A stretch of DNA of 29,472 nt from Candidatus Margulisiibacteriota bacterium (GTDB lineage Bacteria > Margulisbacteria > WOR-1 > O2-12-FULL-45-9): contig JASEHX010000004.1 of assembly GCA_030018645.1 (NCBI GenBank), positions 1-29,472 on the forward strand. Reading direction: 5' to 3'. The translations under genes and the position numbers were made by a program. Position 1 is the first letter of the stretch; each line of letters begins with the position of its first letter. Positions 14,083 through 21,833 of this stretch are shown here, piece after piece. Under the pieces are notes generated by a model. The model did no database searches. It was not told where the DNA came from and saw only the letters and a program-made list of their open reading frames with translations.

Positions 14083-16116
14083 TTAATGCTGCAATTCGCC
14101 GGCTTCTTTTAACTTTTGGTAAGCGGCCATCATTTTTTGCTGTTCCAGTGGCGGGACTGACTCATAATGCGAAAAACGGGTAGTAAAAGTTGCCTGCCCG
14201 TGAGTTATTGAACGTAGATCGGTAGCATATTTGGCAATGCTTCCTTGAGGAACTAATGCGACCACTTTATCGGATTCGATATTGGAAATCTTCCCGCGGC
14301 GTTTATTCAAGTCGCCGGTTACTTCGCCGATGAATTCGGCCGGGGCATTGACGGCAATCTCAACAATGGGCTCCAGCATAATCGGTTTGGCCTCTTGGAC
14401 TGCCTTTTTAAAGCCCATGGAGGCGGCGATTTTAAAAGCAAGATCAGAAGAATCAACTTCATGGTATGATCCGTCAAATAAGGTAACCTTGATGTCCACT
14501 ACCGGATAACCGGCTATAACCCCGCCCACCATGGCTTCGCGGATGCCCTTTTCCACCGCCGGGATGTAATTTCTAGGGATGGCGCCGCCCACTATTTTAT
14601 TAACAAACTCAAAGCCGCGGCCGCGGGGTAGGGGCTCAATCTCGATCCAAGTATCGCCGTATTGTCCATGGCCGCCGGTTTGCTTCTTATATTTTCCCTG
14701 GGTTTTTATTTTGCCGGTAATGGTTTCTTTGTAAGCAATCCGCGGTTCACCGATTTCAATCTCAATCCCATGGCGCTCTTTTAGTTTTTTTAGTATGACT
14801 TCAAGGTGGACATCGCCCATACCAGAGATAACCGTTTCTTTAGTTTCCGCCTGGTACTGCATTTTAAAAGTGGGATCTTCGTGGGTAAAATGTCCCAATC
14901 CCAGTCCCATTTTCTCTTGGTCGGCTTTGCTTTTTGGCCGGACCGAAAAGGACATGGCTGGTTCGGGGTAGGAGACGCCTTCAAAAGTTACAGTTCGCTG
15001 TTTATCGCACAACGTGTCACCCGTCCCGGTTAATTTTAATTTAGGAATAACCGCGATGTCTCCGGCCGATAATTGAGGAATTTCAAGCCGGTTCTTTCCC
15101 CGCAAGCTGACGATTTGACCGATCCGCTCCTCTTTATTTTTGACAGAATTGAGGATGAGCGAAGAAGGAGTAGTTTTACCCGAATAGACCCGAACAAAAG
15201 TTAAATTGCCGATGTGCGGCTCGGAAACGGTCTTAAAAACATAAGCGGAAAATGGTTCATTGGTATCACATTTAATTTCAACCGTTTCACCATTGGCATT
15301 TTTAGCGGGATATATACGTTCATTGGCCGGCGGCATCCACTCGACAATCTCATCTAATATTTCAGGTATGCCAATGTTCTTAGCGGCCGAGGTGCAAAAA
15401 ACCGGGAAAACCTTATCGGCATTGATGCATTGGACCAATTTTTCGCGCAGTTCCTGCTCGGTGATTTCCTTGTTATCTAAGTATTCTTCCAGGATGGTCT
15501 CATCAATTTCTGCCAAACCTTCGATTAACATTTCCTTGTGCTTTTTGACGGAATCGGCCAGTTCGGCCGGGACTTCGGGTTTTAATAAACTATGGACGCC
15601 GGAAAAATTGGCTTCACTGCCGATTGGGACCTGCACCGGGACAATTTCCGGACCAAATTTCTTGCGCAGAGCTTCAATTACCCCGTCAAAATCAGCCCGC
15701 GGGCGGTCTAATTTATTAATAATAATAATGCGCGGCAAATTGTATCTGTCGGCAATTTTCCATAGGTTTTCTAGTGAGGCGCCGGGACCGGAGACGGCGT
15801 CCACTACCATGATGACGCTGTCCACTACCCGGATAGTTGAAATAGCTTCGCCGATAAAGTCGATATAACCGGGAGTATCAATTAAATTGACCTTGCAGTT
15901 TTTCCATTCAAAAGGCAGGAGGGAAGCATAAATGCTGATCTTGCGGTTGATCTCTTCTGAATCATGATCGGAAACGGTTGTGCCGTCAGCAATAGTTCCC
16001 TGGCGGGTAGTGGCGCCGGATTTGAAAAGCAGGGCTTCAGACAAAGAGGTTTTTCCAGCCGCACCCGAGCCGATAACTCCAACATTGCGGATTTGGAAAG
16101 GAGGGTACTCCTTCAT
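14083..16116 (-). CDS. EF-G-like translational GTPase (FusA2/EF-G-2 type)
   Basis: 677 residues with full EF-G domain order (G domain, II, III, IV, V), including GGHGQYGDTWIEIEPLPRG in domain IV and SHYESVPPLEQQ at the end. It is not the canonical fusA: G1 is GSGAAGKTS (16-24) instead of AHIDAGKTT, and G3 is DTPGYIDF (from 80) with Tyr84 at the place of the catalytic His; G4 is NKLD (134-137). This combination is typical of the FusA2/EF-G-like paralogues, whose role (stress, ribosome recycling or unknown) is not settled. The start ATG 16116 lies 7 bp after TGC-TATAAT. It is divergent from the patatin gene and shares its -35 hexamer. Confidence 0.92.
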   Translation of the reverse strand: MKEYPPFQIRNVGVIGSGAAGKTSLSEALLFKSGATTRQGTIADGTTVSDHDSEEINRKISIYASLLPFEWKNCKVNLIDTPGYIDFIGEAISTIRVVDSVIMVVDAVSGPGASLENLWKIADRYNLPRIIIINKLDRPRADFDGVIEALRKKFGPEIVPVQVPIGSEANFSGVHSLLKPEVPAELADSVKKHKEMLIEGLAEIDETILEEYLDNKEITEQELREKLVQCINADKVFPVFCTSAAKNIGIPEILDEIVEWMPPANERIYPAKNANGETVEIKCDTNEPFSAYVFKTVSEPHIGNLTFVRVYSGKTTPSSLILNSVKNKEERIGQIVSLRGKNRLEIPQLSAGDIAVIPKLKLTGTGDTLCDKQRTVTFEGVSYPEPAMSFSVRPKSKADQEKMGLGLGHFTHEDPTFKMQYQAETKETVISGMGDVHLEVILKKLKERHGIEIEIGEPRIAYKETITGKIKTQGKYKKQTGGHGQYGDTWIEIEPLPRGRGFEFVNKIVGGAIPRNYIPAVEKGIREAMVGGVIAGYPVVDIKVTLFDGSYHEVDSSDLAFKIAASMGFKKAVQEAKPIMLEPIVEIAVNAPAEFIGEVTGDLNKRRGKISNIESDKVVALVPQGSIAKYATDLRSITHGQATFTTRFSHYESVPPLEQQKMMAAYQKLKEAGELQH

Positions 16117-16123
16117 GATTGCA

Positions 16124-16174
16124 ATTATAGCAAATAGATAAAAGGTTGCAACCGATATTTTGCTTTGATACTAT
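16124..16174. promoter_or_regulatory. Divergent promoters sharing one palindromic -35
   Basis: TTGCAA at 16146-16151 is its own reverse complement and sits in the 10-bp palindrome GGTTGCAACC (16144-16153). Leftward: TTGCAA, 16-bp spacer, TGC-TATAAT (TATAAT at 16129-16124), then 7 bp to ATG 16116. Rightward: the same TTGCAA, 17-bp spacer, TGA-TACTAT (TACTAT 16169-16174), then 6 bp to ATG 16181. Both transcripts should be leaderless and the two promoters mutually exclusive. Confidence 0.6.
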
Positions 16175-16180
16175 AAGGTG

Positions 16181-16966
16181 ATGTTTGATTGGCTGTTCGG
16201 CAGGAAAAAAATCGGCTTGGCGCTGGGCGGCGGGGTGGCGCGGGGCATTGCCCATATTGGCGTCCTTAAAGTGCTCCATAAGAATAAAATCCCTATTCAC
16301 TGCATTGCCGGCACCTCTTCCGGCGCCTTGATCGGTGCGGCTTACGCCGCCGGGATGGAGCCGCAATTGATTGAAGATCTTGCCTTGCGCATCAGCTGGG
16401 GAAAAATTATCAAAGTGGCGTTTTTCCGGCCCGGTTTCATTTCGGGGGATGCCATTGAAGAGTTTATTGCAAAATATATCGGTGATTGTAAATTTGCGGA
16501 ATTAAAAATTCCTTTTGCGGCGGTGGCTACCGACCTTAAGACCGGTGAAACGGTAATTATCAATGAGGGACGGATCGGTAAAGCGGTAGCGGCCAGCGCT
16601 TCTTTCCCGGCGGTATTTACACCGGGGCAAGTTAAACACCACATGGTTACTGACGGCGGGATTGCGGCCAATTTGCCGGTGGACGTGGTTAAAATGATGG
16701 GAGCCAATTTTGCAGTGGCGGTGGATGTTGTCCCTACCCATCCTTTCCATACTTTGCCCAAAGATGCTTTCCAGGTTTTTGGACGATCCTTAGATATGGT
16801 CCTGCATAAATTAAGCCTTGACCAGCGGGGGAAAGCAGATTTACTGATTGAGCCGCAAATGGAAGAAGATATTTGGCATCTCGACCTCAACAAAGCCCAG
16901 CGCCTGATTGCCGCCGGCGAGGCGGCGGCGCATAAAGCCATTGGCAAACTGCGGCGGCTAATTTAA
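16181..16966 (+). CDS. Patatin-like phospholipase / acyl hydrolase (RssA-like)
   Basis: 261 residues of the bacterial patatin family. An oxyanion-type glycine run GGGVARG lies near residues 16-22, the nucleophile elbow is GTSSG (44-48, Ser46), and the Asp of the Ser-Asp dyad is in TDGG (D158). It should hydrolyse acyl esters of phospholipids or similar lipids in the cytoplasm; there is no signal peptide. Start ATG 16181 was chosen because it lies at the predicted transcription start; the GTG 3 bp upstream adds one residue only. The stop overlaps the convergent response-regulator gene by 9 bp. The true substrate is unknown. Confidence 0.92.
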   Translation: MFDWLFGRKKIGLALGGGVARGIAHIGVLKVLHKNKIPIHCIAGTSSGALIGAAYAAGMEPQLIEDLALRISWGKIIKVAFFRPGFISGDAIEEFIAKYIGDCKFAELKIPFAAVATDLKTGETVIINEGRIGKAVAASASFPAVFTPGQVKHHMVTDGGIAANLPVDVVKMMGANFAVAVDVVPTHPFHTLPKDAFQVFGRSLDMVLHKLSLDQRGKADLLIEPQMEEDIWHLDLNKAQRLIAAGEAAAHKAIGKLRRLI

Positions 16967-18310
16967 CCTCAAACTGCTTATTTTCGAAAGCAAGGTCGTC
17001 CGGGCGATCCCCAGCATTTTAGCGGCTTTGGTTTTGTTGCCTTCGGTTTCTCCCAGCGCTTTTTTAATGTAAAATTTTTCAAAATTGGTCATGGCCCCAT
17101 CTAAATGTTCGTTGTCAACCGAAGGAGTTTCGCTGTAGAAAAAATTCAAGGTCCTTTCGACCTCTTCTTCAGAAATGGTCGGTCCGGAACTTAATGCTAC
17201 CAAGCGTTCAACAATGTTTTGCAGTTCCCTAACATTGCCGGGCCAGTGATATTTTTGGAAAGAAAGAAGAGCGCTCCTATCAAAGGACTGGATGCGCCGG
17301 TTCATCTCTTTATTGAACTTTTCAAGGAAGTATTTTATAAATAGGGGAATATCGTCTTTGCGTTCACGGAGAGGCGGCATATGGATGGGGATAACGTTCA
17401 TGCGATAATAAAGATCTTCACGGAATTGTTTGTCGGCAATCGCTTGCTTGACATCAAGATTGGTAGCGGCCAGAATACGCACATCAATACTGATGGGGAA
17501 TCCGCCTCCGACACGGTCAATTTGTCCTTCCTGGATAACTCTTAGGAGCTTGGCTTGCATTGTAGGGGACATACAGCCAATTTCATCCAGAAAGATTGTC
17601 CCATTGTCGGCTATTTCAAATTTTCCAGTTTTCCGTTCCATTGCTCCGGTAAAAGCACCGCGCTCAAAACCAAAAAGCTCGGACTCTAGTAAATTATCCG
17701 GGATAGCAGCGCAGTTGACGGCCACAAAAGGCTGTTTAGCCCGGCGGCTTTGGGCGTGAATAGTTCGGGCGACCAATTCTTTGCCAGTGCCGGATTCGCC
17801 GGTAATGAGGACCCGGCTGTCGGTTTTTGCCACCGTGGCAATTATTTCAAAAATGCTTTTCATAATGGCAGTTCTTCCAATGAGATCTCCAAAGGAAGAA
17901 GCCTCGGCCAGTGCTTCTTTTAAATATTGGTTTTCTTTGACCAATTTCCTTTTTTCCAGGGCTTTTTCAATGACGGACAGTAACTCAATTACCTCAAAGG
18001 GCTTGGCAATATAATCAAAAGCGCCTAATTTCATGGTCTCAACCGCTGAAACCAGGTCTTTGGAAGCCGATACCATGATAACTTCAATTGTAGGATTGCT
18101 GGCCTTAATCTGCTTTAATAGTTGGATGCCATCCATTCCCGGCATACGCAAGTCAAGCAGAACCGCATCAATCTTTTCTCGTTCCATTATTTTCAGGGCC
18201 TGTTTGGCGGAAGAGGCGGTTAGCAGACAATATTTTTTAGCCAGGATTTTTTCAAAAAGCTTGAGAATATCTTTTTCATCATCAACCGCGAGCAGAGTAA
18301 ATTTGTCCAT
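16958..18310 (-). CDS. Sigma-54-dependent response regulator (NtrC family)
   Basis: 450 residues: receiver (1-120) with D10/D11, phospho-acceptor D53 and K103; AAA+ sigma-54 interaction domain with Walker A GESGTGKE (171-178) and the sigma-54 contact loop GAFTGA (218-223); Fis-type helix-turn-helix at the C-terminus (KTKAAKMLGIARTTLLSKISSL). It should activate RpoN promoters after phosphorylation. Start chosen at ATG 18310 because AAAGGAGG lies at 18324-18317; a frame open to 18400 adds 30 residues from the control region. Its sensor is almost surely the divergent kinase at 18472. Possible binding sites lie in the shared intergenic region. It overlaps the patatin gene by 9 bp at the stop. Confidence 0.95.
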   Translation of the reverse strand: MDKFTLLAVDDEKDILKLFEKILAKKYCLLTASSAKQALKIMEREKIDAVLLDLRMPGMDGIQLLKQIKASNPTIEVIMVSASKDLVSAVETMKLGAFDYIAKPFEVIELLSVIEKALEKRKLVKENQYLKEALAEASSFGDLIGRTAIMKSIFEIIATVAKTDSRVLITGESGTGKELVARTIHAQSRRAKQPFVAVNCAAIPDNLLESELFGFERGAFTGAMERKTGKFEIADNGTIFLDEIGCMSPTMQAKLLRVIQEGQIDRVGGGFPISIDVRILAATNLDVKQAIADKQFREDLYYRMNVIPIHMPPLRERKDDIPLFIKYFLEKFNKEMNRRIQSFDRSALLSFQKYHWPGNVRELQNIVERLVALSSGPTISEEEVERTLNFFYSETPSVDNEHLDGAMTNFEKFYIKKALGETEGNKTKAAKMLGIARTTLLSKISSLRLN

Positions 18311-18338
18311 TACGATCCTCCTTTCGTGAAATCCGTGA

Positions 18339-18357
18339 TAATCACTATCGGTGATTA
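18339..18357. promoter_or_regulatory. Perfect inverted repeat, likely operator
   Basis: TAATCAC-TATCG-GTGATTA, 7-bp perfect arms, 5-bp spacer, 29 bp before the regulator ATG. The symmetry fits a dimeric Fis-type HTH protein; the divergent regulator itself is the first candidate. Confidence 0.5.
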
Positions 18358-18408
18358 GAGCAATGTTATTACCAGCTATTTTATACCCAAAAAGGTCCAA
18401 ATTGTATA

Positions 18409-18440
18409 ATTTTTTGACACTTGTGTTGGATTTTTTGACA
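18409..18440 (+). promoter_or_regulatory. Direct repeat ATTTTTTGACA x2 overlapping the kinase -35
   Basis: ATTTTTTGACA at 18409-18419 and 18430-18440, start-to-start 21 bp, two helical turns, so both face the same side of DNA. The second copy contains the -35 TTGACA of the kinase promoter. A repressor or activator site is inferred. Confidence 0.45.
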
Positions 18441-18463
18441 GTTTAACCGCATTGTACTAGAAT
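18435..18463 (+). promoter_or_regulatory. Promoter of the histidine kinase gene
   Basis: TTGACA (18435-18440), 17-bp spacer, TAGAAT (18458-18463), a good sigma-70-type promoter. ATG 18472 is 8 bp after the -10, so the AAAGGAG between them may be only partly transcribed. Confidence 0.55.
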
Positions 18464-18471
18464 AAAGGAGT

Positions 18472-20100
18472 ATGTCTTTTGAGACCAGTTTAGTCCTTTC
18501 GACCGCAGTAATTTCTTTTATCCTGGCAGTTTTTATTTTCTCCCGCGGAACAAATAAAGTCCTTAACCAAACTTTGGCCCTTTTCTGTTTAGCGATTGGG
18601 GTTTGGACCCTAGGGCAAGCATTGGGGGCAATGGCGGCGCATAAAGATTTAGTGCTACTATTTACCCGTATCAATGTAGGAGCGGCGGTCATGGTTCCGG
18701 CCTTTTACCTGCACTTTGTGTTCTCTTTGCTTAATCTGAATGAAAAACACCGTAAAATCTTGTATTCGGTTTATACAGCAGCGGCTATTTTTATTATCTC
18801 GAGTTTCACTCCTTTTTTCGTCAAAGATGTTGCGCCGGTTTTTGGCCTCAAATATTATCCGCAAGCCGGCTGGGTTTATCCTTTTTTTACACTGTATGTG
18901 GTCTTGGTCTTCATGTCTGGGATAGGGACGCTGTTGCTGGGGGTTAAAAACGCTGCCGGGGAGCAATATAAAAAGTTAGTTTATGTCTTTTCTGCTTCCC
19001 TGATTGGCTTTTTGGGAAGCTTAACTCTTTTCCTGCCGGTATTCCACGTTAATTTCCCAATTTTAAACCCGGTGCTTTTGCCGATTGTCTTGATCATTAT
19101 GGTCTACGCCATTGTCCGGCACCAATTGCTGGACATTACTTTTATCATCAATCAAAGTTTAGTTTATTCGGCCCTAACTTTTTTATTTGCCAGTTTTTAT
19201 GTCATTGCAGTAGTGGTGGCCAATGCTTATTTTTCTGATTTCTTGCGCTCCGCGCCTTTATTAACCCCAATTTTGGTGGTTTTTGTATCCGTTATGGTTT
19301 TTCAGCCGGTCAAAAACCGGGTCCAAAACGGAGTAGATAAGTTGTTTTTTCGGGGAGAATATTATTATCTTAAGACTATCAATGACCTGTCGGAAGAAAA
19401 CCAAAAACTGTTCCGTTATTTGCTAAGGGCGGATAAACTGGCGGCGCTGGGGACGATGGCGGCGGGGATGGCGCATGAAATTAGAAATCCTTTGGCGGCC
19501 ATGAAGGGTATGGCGCAGGTTTTGCCGGCTAACCTTAATGACGAAGAATTTATGCGGGATTATATTGACATTGTTCCCCGCCAAATTGACCGCATCAATA
19601 GGATTGTTGAAAATTTGCTAAAAGCCGGGAAGACCACAAAGCTGGAGGCAGTCCAAGTTGATGTGAATGCAATAATTAATGAAGTGTTAGACTTTCATGC
19701 TAAACTTTTGCAAAAACAAGCGATTAATATTGACCGCCAGTTAAGTGGACGATTGCTGGCTTATGCTGATCCAGACCAGCTTCAGCAAGTATTAGCCAAT
19801 CTTGTGCTTAATGCCGTCCAAGCTATGCCCGGCGGCGGGAACTTGACGATCATAAGCTGGCAGGAAGGGGAAAGGGCGGGGGTAAAGGTTATAGATACCG
19901 GGGTCGGTATCCCCGCCGATAAATTGGAAAAAATCTTCGACCCATTTTTTACCATGAAAGAAGAAGGCACTGGGCTTGGGCTTTTTGTGGCTTATCGCAT
20001 TATGCAGGAGCACGGCGGGACAATTGAAGCAACCAGCCAGCTAGGGAAAGGATGCGAATTTACGCTATGGCTTCCTATAAAACAGCAGCGGTCACATTAA
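18472..20100 (+). CDS. Membrane histidine kinase with 7TM-type N-terminus
   Basis: 542 residues. The first about 285 residues hold a series of hydrophobic helices matching the N-terminal 7TM region of histidine kinases plus further segments, with no large periplasmic domain, so the signal is probably sensed in or at the membrane. The cytoplasmic part has the H-box AHEIRNPLA (His335), N-box ADPDQLQQVLANLVLNAVQAM, G1 DTGVGIP, F-box DPFFTMKEEGTGLGL, close to NtrB/AtoS-type kinases that pair with sigma-54 regulators. That fits the divergent NtrC-type gene at 18310. The 3' end overlaps recO by 34 bp and starts a close-packed plus-strand run (recO, MFS, radical SAM, glycosyltransferase). Confidence 0.93.
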   Translation: MSFETSLVLSTAVISFILAVFIFSRGTNKVLNQTLALFCLAIGVWTLGQALGAMAAHKDLVLLFTRINVGAAVMVPAFYLHFVFSLLNLNEKHRKILYSVYTAAAIFIISSFTPFFVKDVAPVFGLKYYPQAGWVYPFFTLYVVLVFMSGIGTLLLGVKNAAGEQYKKLVYVFSASLIGFLGSLTLFLPVFHVNFPILNPVLLPIVLIIMVYAIVRHQLLDITFIINQSLVYSALTFLFASFYVIAVVVANAYFSDFLRSAPLLTPILVVFVSVMVFQPVKNRVQNGVDKLFFRGEYYYLKTINDLSEENQKLFRYLLRADKLAALGTMAAGMAHEIRNPLAAMKGMAQVLPANLNDEEFMRDYIDIVPRQIDRINRIVENLLKAGKTTKLEAVQVDVNAIINEVLDFHAKLLQKQAINIDRQLSGRLLAYADPDQLQQVLANLVLNAVQAMPGGGNLTIISWQEGERAGVKVIDTGVGIPADKLEKIFDPFFTMKEEGTGLGLFVAYRIMQEHGGTIEATSQLGKGCEFTLWLPIKQQRSH

Positions 20101-20570
20101 AAACCGCGCCGTTTGCCGAATCCGATAAAATGGTGACGCTTTTTAGCCGGGAATTTGGCAAAATCCGGGTCCTGGCCAAAGGGGCCCGGCGGGTGCCGTC
20201 CCGCTTCGGCGGGCGGGTGGAAACTTTTACCTACGCCGATTATTTTATTGCTAAAGGCCGGTCCCTGGATATTGTCTCACAATGCCAAATCATTGAGACC
20301 TTCCAAAAATTGCGGGACAACGAAAAATTGACGGCTGGACTTTACGTCTTGAAATTGGTAAATTCGGGAACGGCCGAAGGACAGCACCATCCTGAATTAT
20401 TTGACCTGTTAGTGGAGACGCTATTCCGCATGAAAAATGAAAAAACGTACAAACGGGCGGTTTTAGATTTTGAAGCGGCGTTTGCCAGGCTCGAAGGGAT
20501 TTATGACGTGCGGATGCACCCGCGCGATTCCCTTAGTTTGCATATTGAAAGGGATTTGCGCGCATGGTAG
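20067..20570 (+). CDS. recO: DNA repair protein RecO, short form
   Basis: 167 residues from ATG 20067. RecO helps load RecA on SSB-coated ssDNA (RecFOR). The N-terminal OB fold is clear: YKTAAVTLKTAPFAESDKMVTLFSREFGKIRVLAKGARRVPSRFGGRVETFTYADYF, with the characteristic AKGAR. The helical middle (LKLVNSGTAEGQHHPELFDLLVETLF) follows. Family members are usually about 230-260 residues; here the C-terminal part and zinc site are missing and the gene ends at a stop that overlaps the next start (ATGGTAG). An upstream in-frame ATG at 20052 is an alternative. It begins inside the kinase gene. Short RecO forms exist in other lineages, so truncation need not mean loss. Confidence 0.88.
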   Translation: MASYKTAAVTLKTAPFAESDKMVTLFSREFGKIRVLAKGARRVPSRFGGRVETFTYADYFIAKGRSLDIVSQCQIIETFQKLRDNEKLTAGLYVLKLVNSGTAEGQHHPELFDLLVETLFRMKNEKTYKRAVLDFEAAFARLEGIYDVRMHPRDSLSLHIERDLRAW

Positions 20571-21778
20571 AACAAGCTAAAGAGAGTTTTGTAAAAGTCC
20601 TTTCCAATATCGGTTTTCTATTCCTCTGGCTGGGACAGCTTAATTCGCAGTTGGCCGATCGTATTTTTGTTTATGTCCTCATGATCATTGCATACACTTT
20701 AACCCAATCCAACTTGGGAGTTTCTGTTCCCTTGCTGGCTTTTGGTTTGCCGTCAATTCTTTTTGGCCCGCTAGCCGGGGTTTTTGTCGATAAATTGGAC
20801 CGCAAAGCCATGCTAACGATTACTTCTTTAATCCGCGGGGCATTAGTTCTTCTCATTATTCCATTCATTGGCCAGTCCCTCGTCCTTATTTTTTTGTTTA
20901 GCTTTTTGATTTATACCGCCGCCCAGTTTTTTGCCCCCGCCGAAAGCTCGGTTATCCCCGAACTGGTTAAAAGCGACGATTTAATTGTGGCCAATTCACT
21001 TTTTATGGTTACCTGGATGGGAGCTTCTGTTATTGGTTTAGGATTAGGTGCTCCACTGGTTAATCTATTCGGCAATCAAGGAACGTTCATTGCAGCTGCA
21101 ATTTTATATTTCGTGGCGGCCGGAGCAATTGCTCTAGTGCCTTTGAGGCCGCGGGAAATTAAAGTTGAACATTTTCAGTCGCCGATCATAAAAGACCTGC
21201 TCTTTGGCATGGAGTTCATCCGCCGCAATGAGGTGGTAAAATATTCCTTATTCAAGCTTTTGGTGGCAACTTCGGCGCTTGCCATTATTTCATTGCTTGC
21301 CATTTCCTATGCTAAGAATATTTTAGGGATTGGCGCCCACAATTTTGGTTATTTAATTTTTGCGGTAGGAGCGGGAATGTTTGTGGGAATGACATTGCTT
21401 GACCGTTTGCGCCGCAGCATGTCAAAGGGCGCCATTGTTATTGTTAGTTTCCTTATTTCCGGATTGATATTGGTTTTTATCGGCAAGGTTGCTAATCTTC
21501 CTTTGGCACTAATGATGATTTTCTTGTTGGGGCTCTGCAATATCTTTATTACCTCTTCGATTCAAACCATTTTGCAGCAAAGGATTCCCCGCCGCATCCG
21601 TGGGCGGGTATTCGGCATGCAAAACATGCTGATCAATTCCGCTTTTGTTTTCCCGGTAATTTTAGCCGGGATTGTGGCTGACATATACGGTGTGGGTTTT
21701 GCGCTGAATATCCTCGGTTGGGTGGTTGGTTTAACGGGACTAGCCGGCATTTTCCTGCCGAAGTTTAAGATGGTATGA
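20564..21778 (+). CDS. MFS transporter, EntS/MFS_3-like
   Basis: 404 residues with about 12 TM segments. Motif A-like GPLAGVFVDKLDRKAML lies between TM2 and TM3, and the overall pattern (FAPAESSVIPELV, the QQRIPRRIRGRVFGMQNML loop before TM10) is that of the MFS_3/EntS-like efflux group, which exports siderophores, macrolides or lipids. The substrate is unknown. The start overlaps recO by 7 bp, so translation is coupled. The stop TGA 21776-21778 is 2 bp before a half MITE-like element. No relationship to the MFS gene at 3377 beyond the superfamily. Confidence 0.88.
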   Translation: MVEQAKESFVKVLSNIGFLFLWLGQLNSQLADRIFVYVLMIIAYTLTQSNLGVSVPLLAFGLPSILFGPLAGVFVDKLDRKAMLTITSLIRGALVLLIIPFIGQSLVLIFLFSFLIYTAAQFFAPAESSVIPELVKSDDLIVANSLFMVTWMGASVIGLGLGAPLVNLFGNQGTFIAAAILYFVAAGAIALVPLRPREIKVEHFQSPIIKDLLFGMEFIRRNEVVKYSLFKLLVATSALAIISLLAISYAKNILGIGAHNFGYLIFAVGAGMFVGMTLLDRLRRSMSKGAIVIVSFLISGLILVFIGKVANLPLALMMIFLLGLCNIFITSSIQTILQQRIPRRIRGRVFGMQNMLINSAFVFPVILAGIVADIYGVGFALNILGWVVGLTGLAGIFLPKFKMV

Positions 21779-21780
21779 CT

Positions 21781-21831
21781 ATCCCTCACCCGCTAATGTT
21801 AAAGCTGCCCCCCTCTCCCAGGGGGAGAGGG
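21781..21831. repeat. Partial MITE-like repeat before the radical SAM gene
   Basis: Left end ATCCCTCACCC (21781-21791) and the stem CCCTCTCCC (21811-21819) / GGGAGAGGG (21823-21831), loop AGG. The right half of the element is missing. The 3' arm of the stem is the only Shine-Dalgarno-like sequence for the next gene (ATG 21834), so the hairpin would hide it. Confidence 0.7.
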
Positions 21832-21833
21832 AC

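Noticed and set aside
18311..18400. 30-residue N-terminal extension of the response regulator
   Set aside because: It runs through the operator-like inverted repeat; ATG 18310 has AAAGGAGG and starts the receiver domain as usual.
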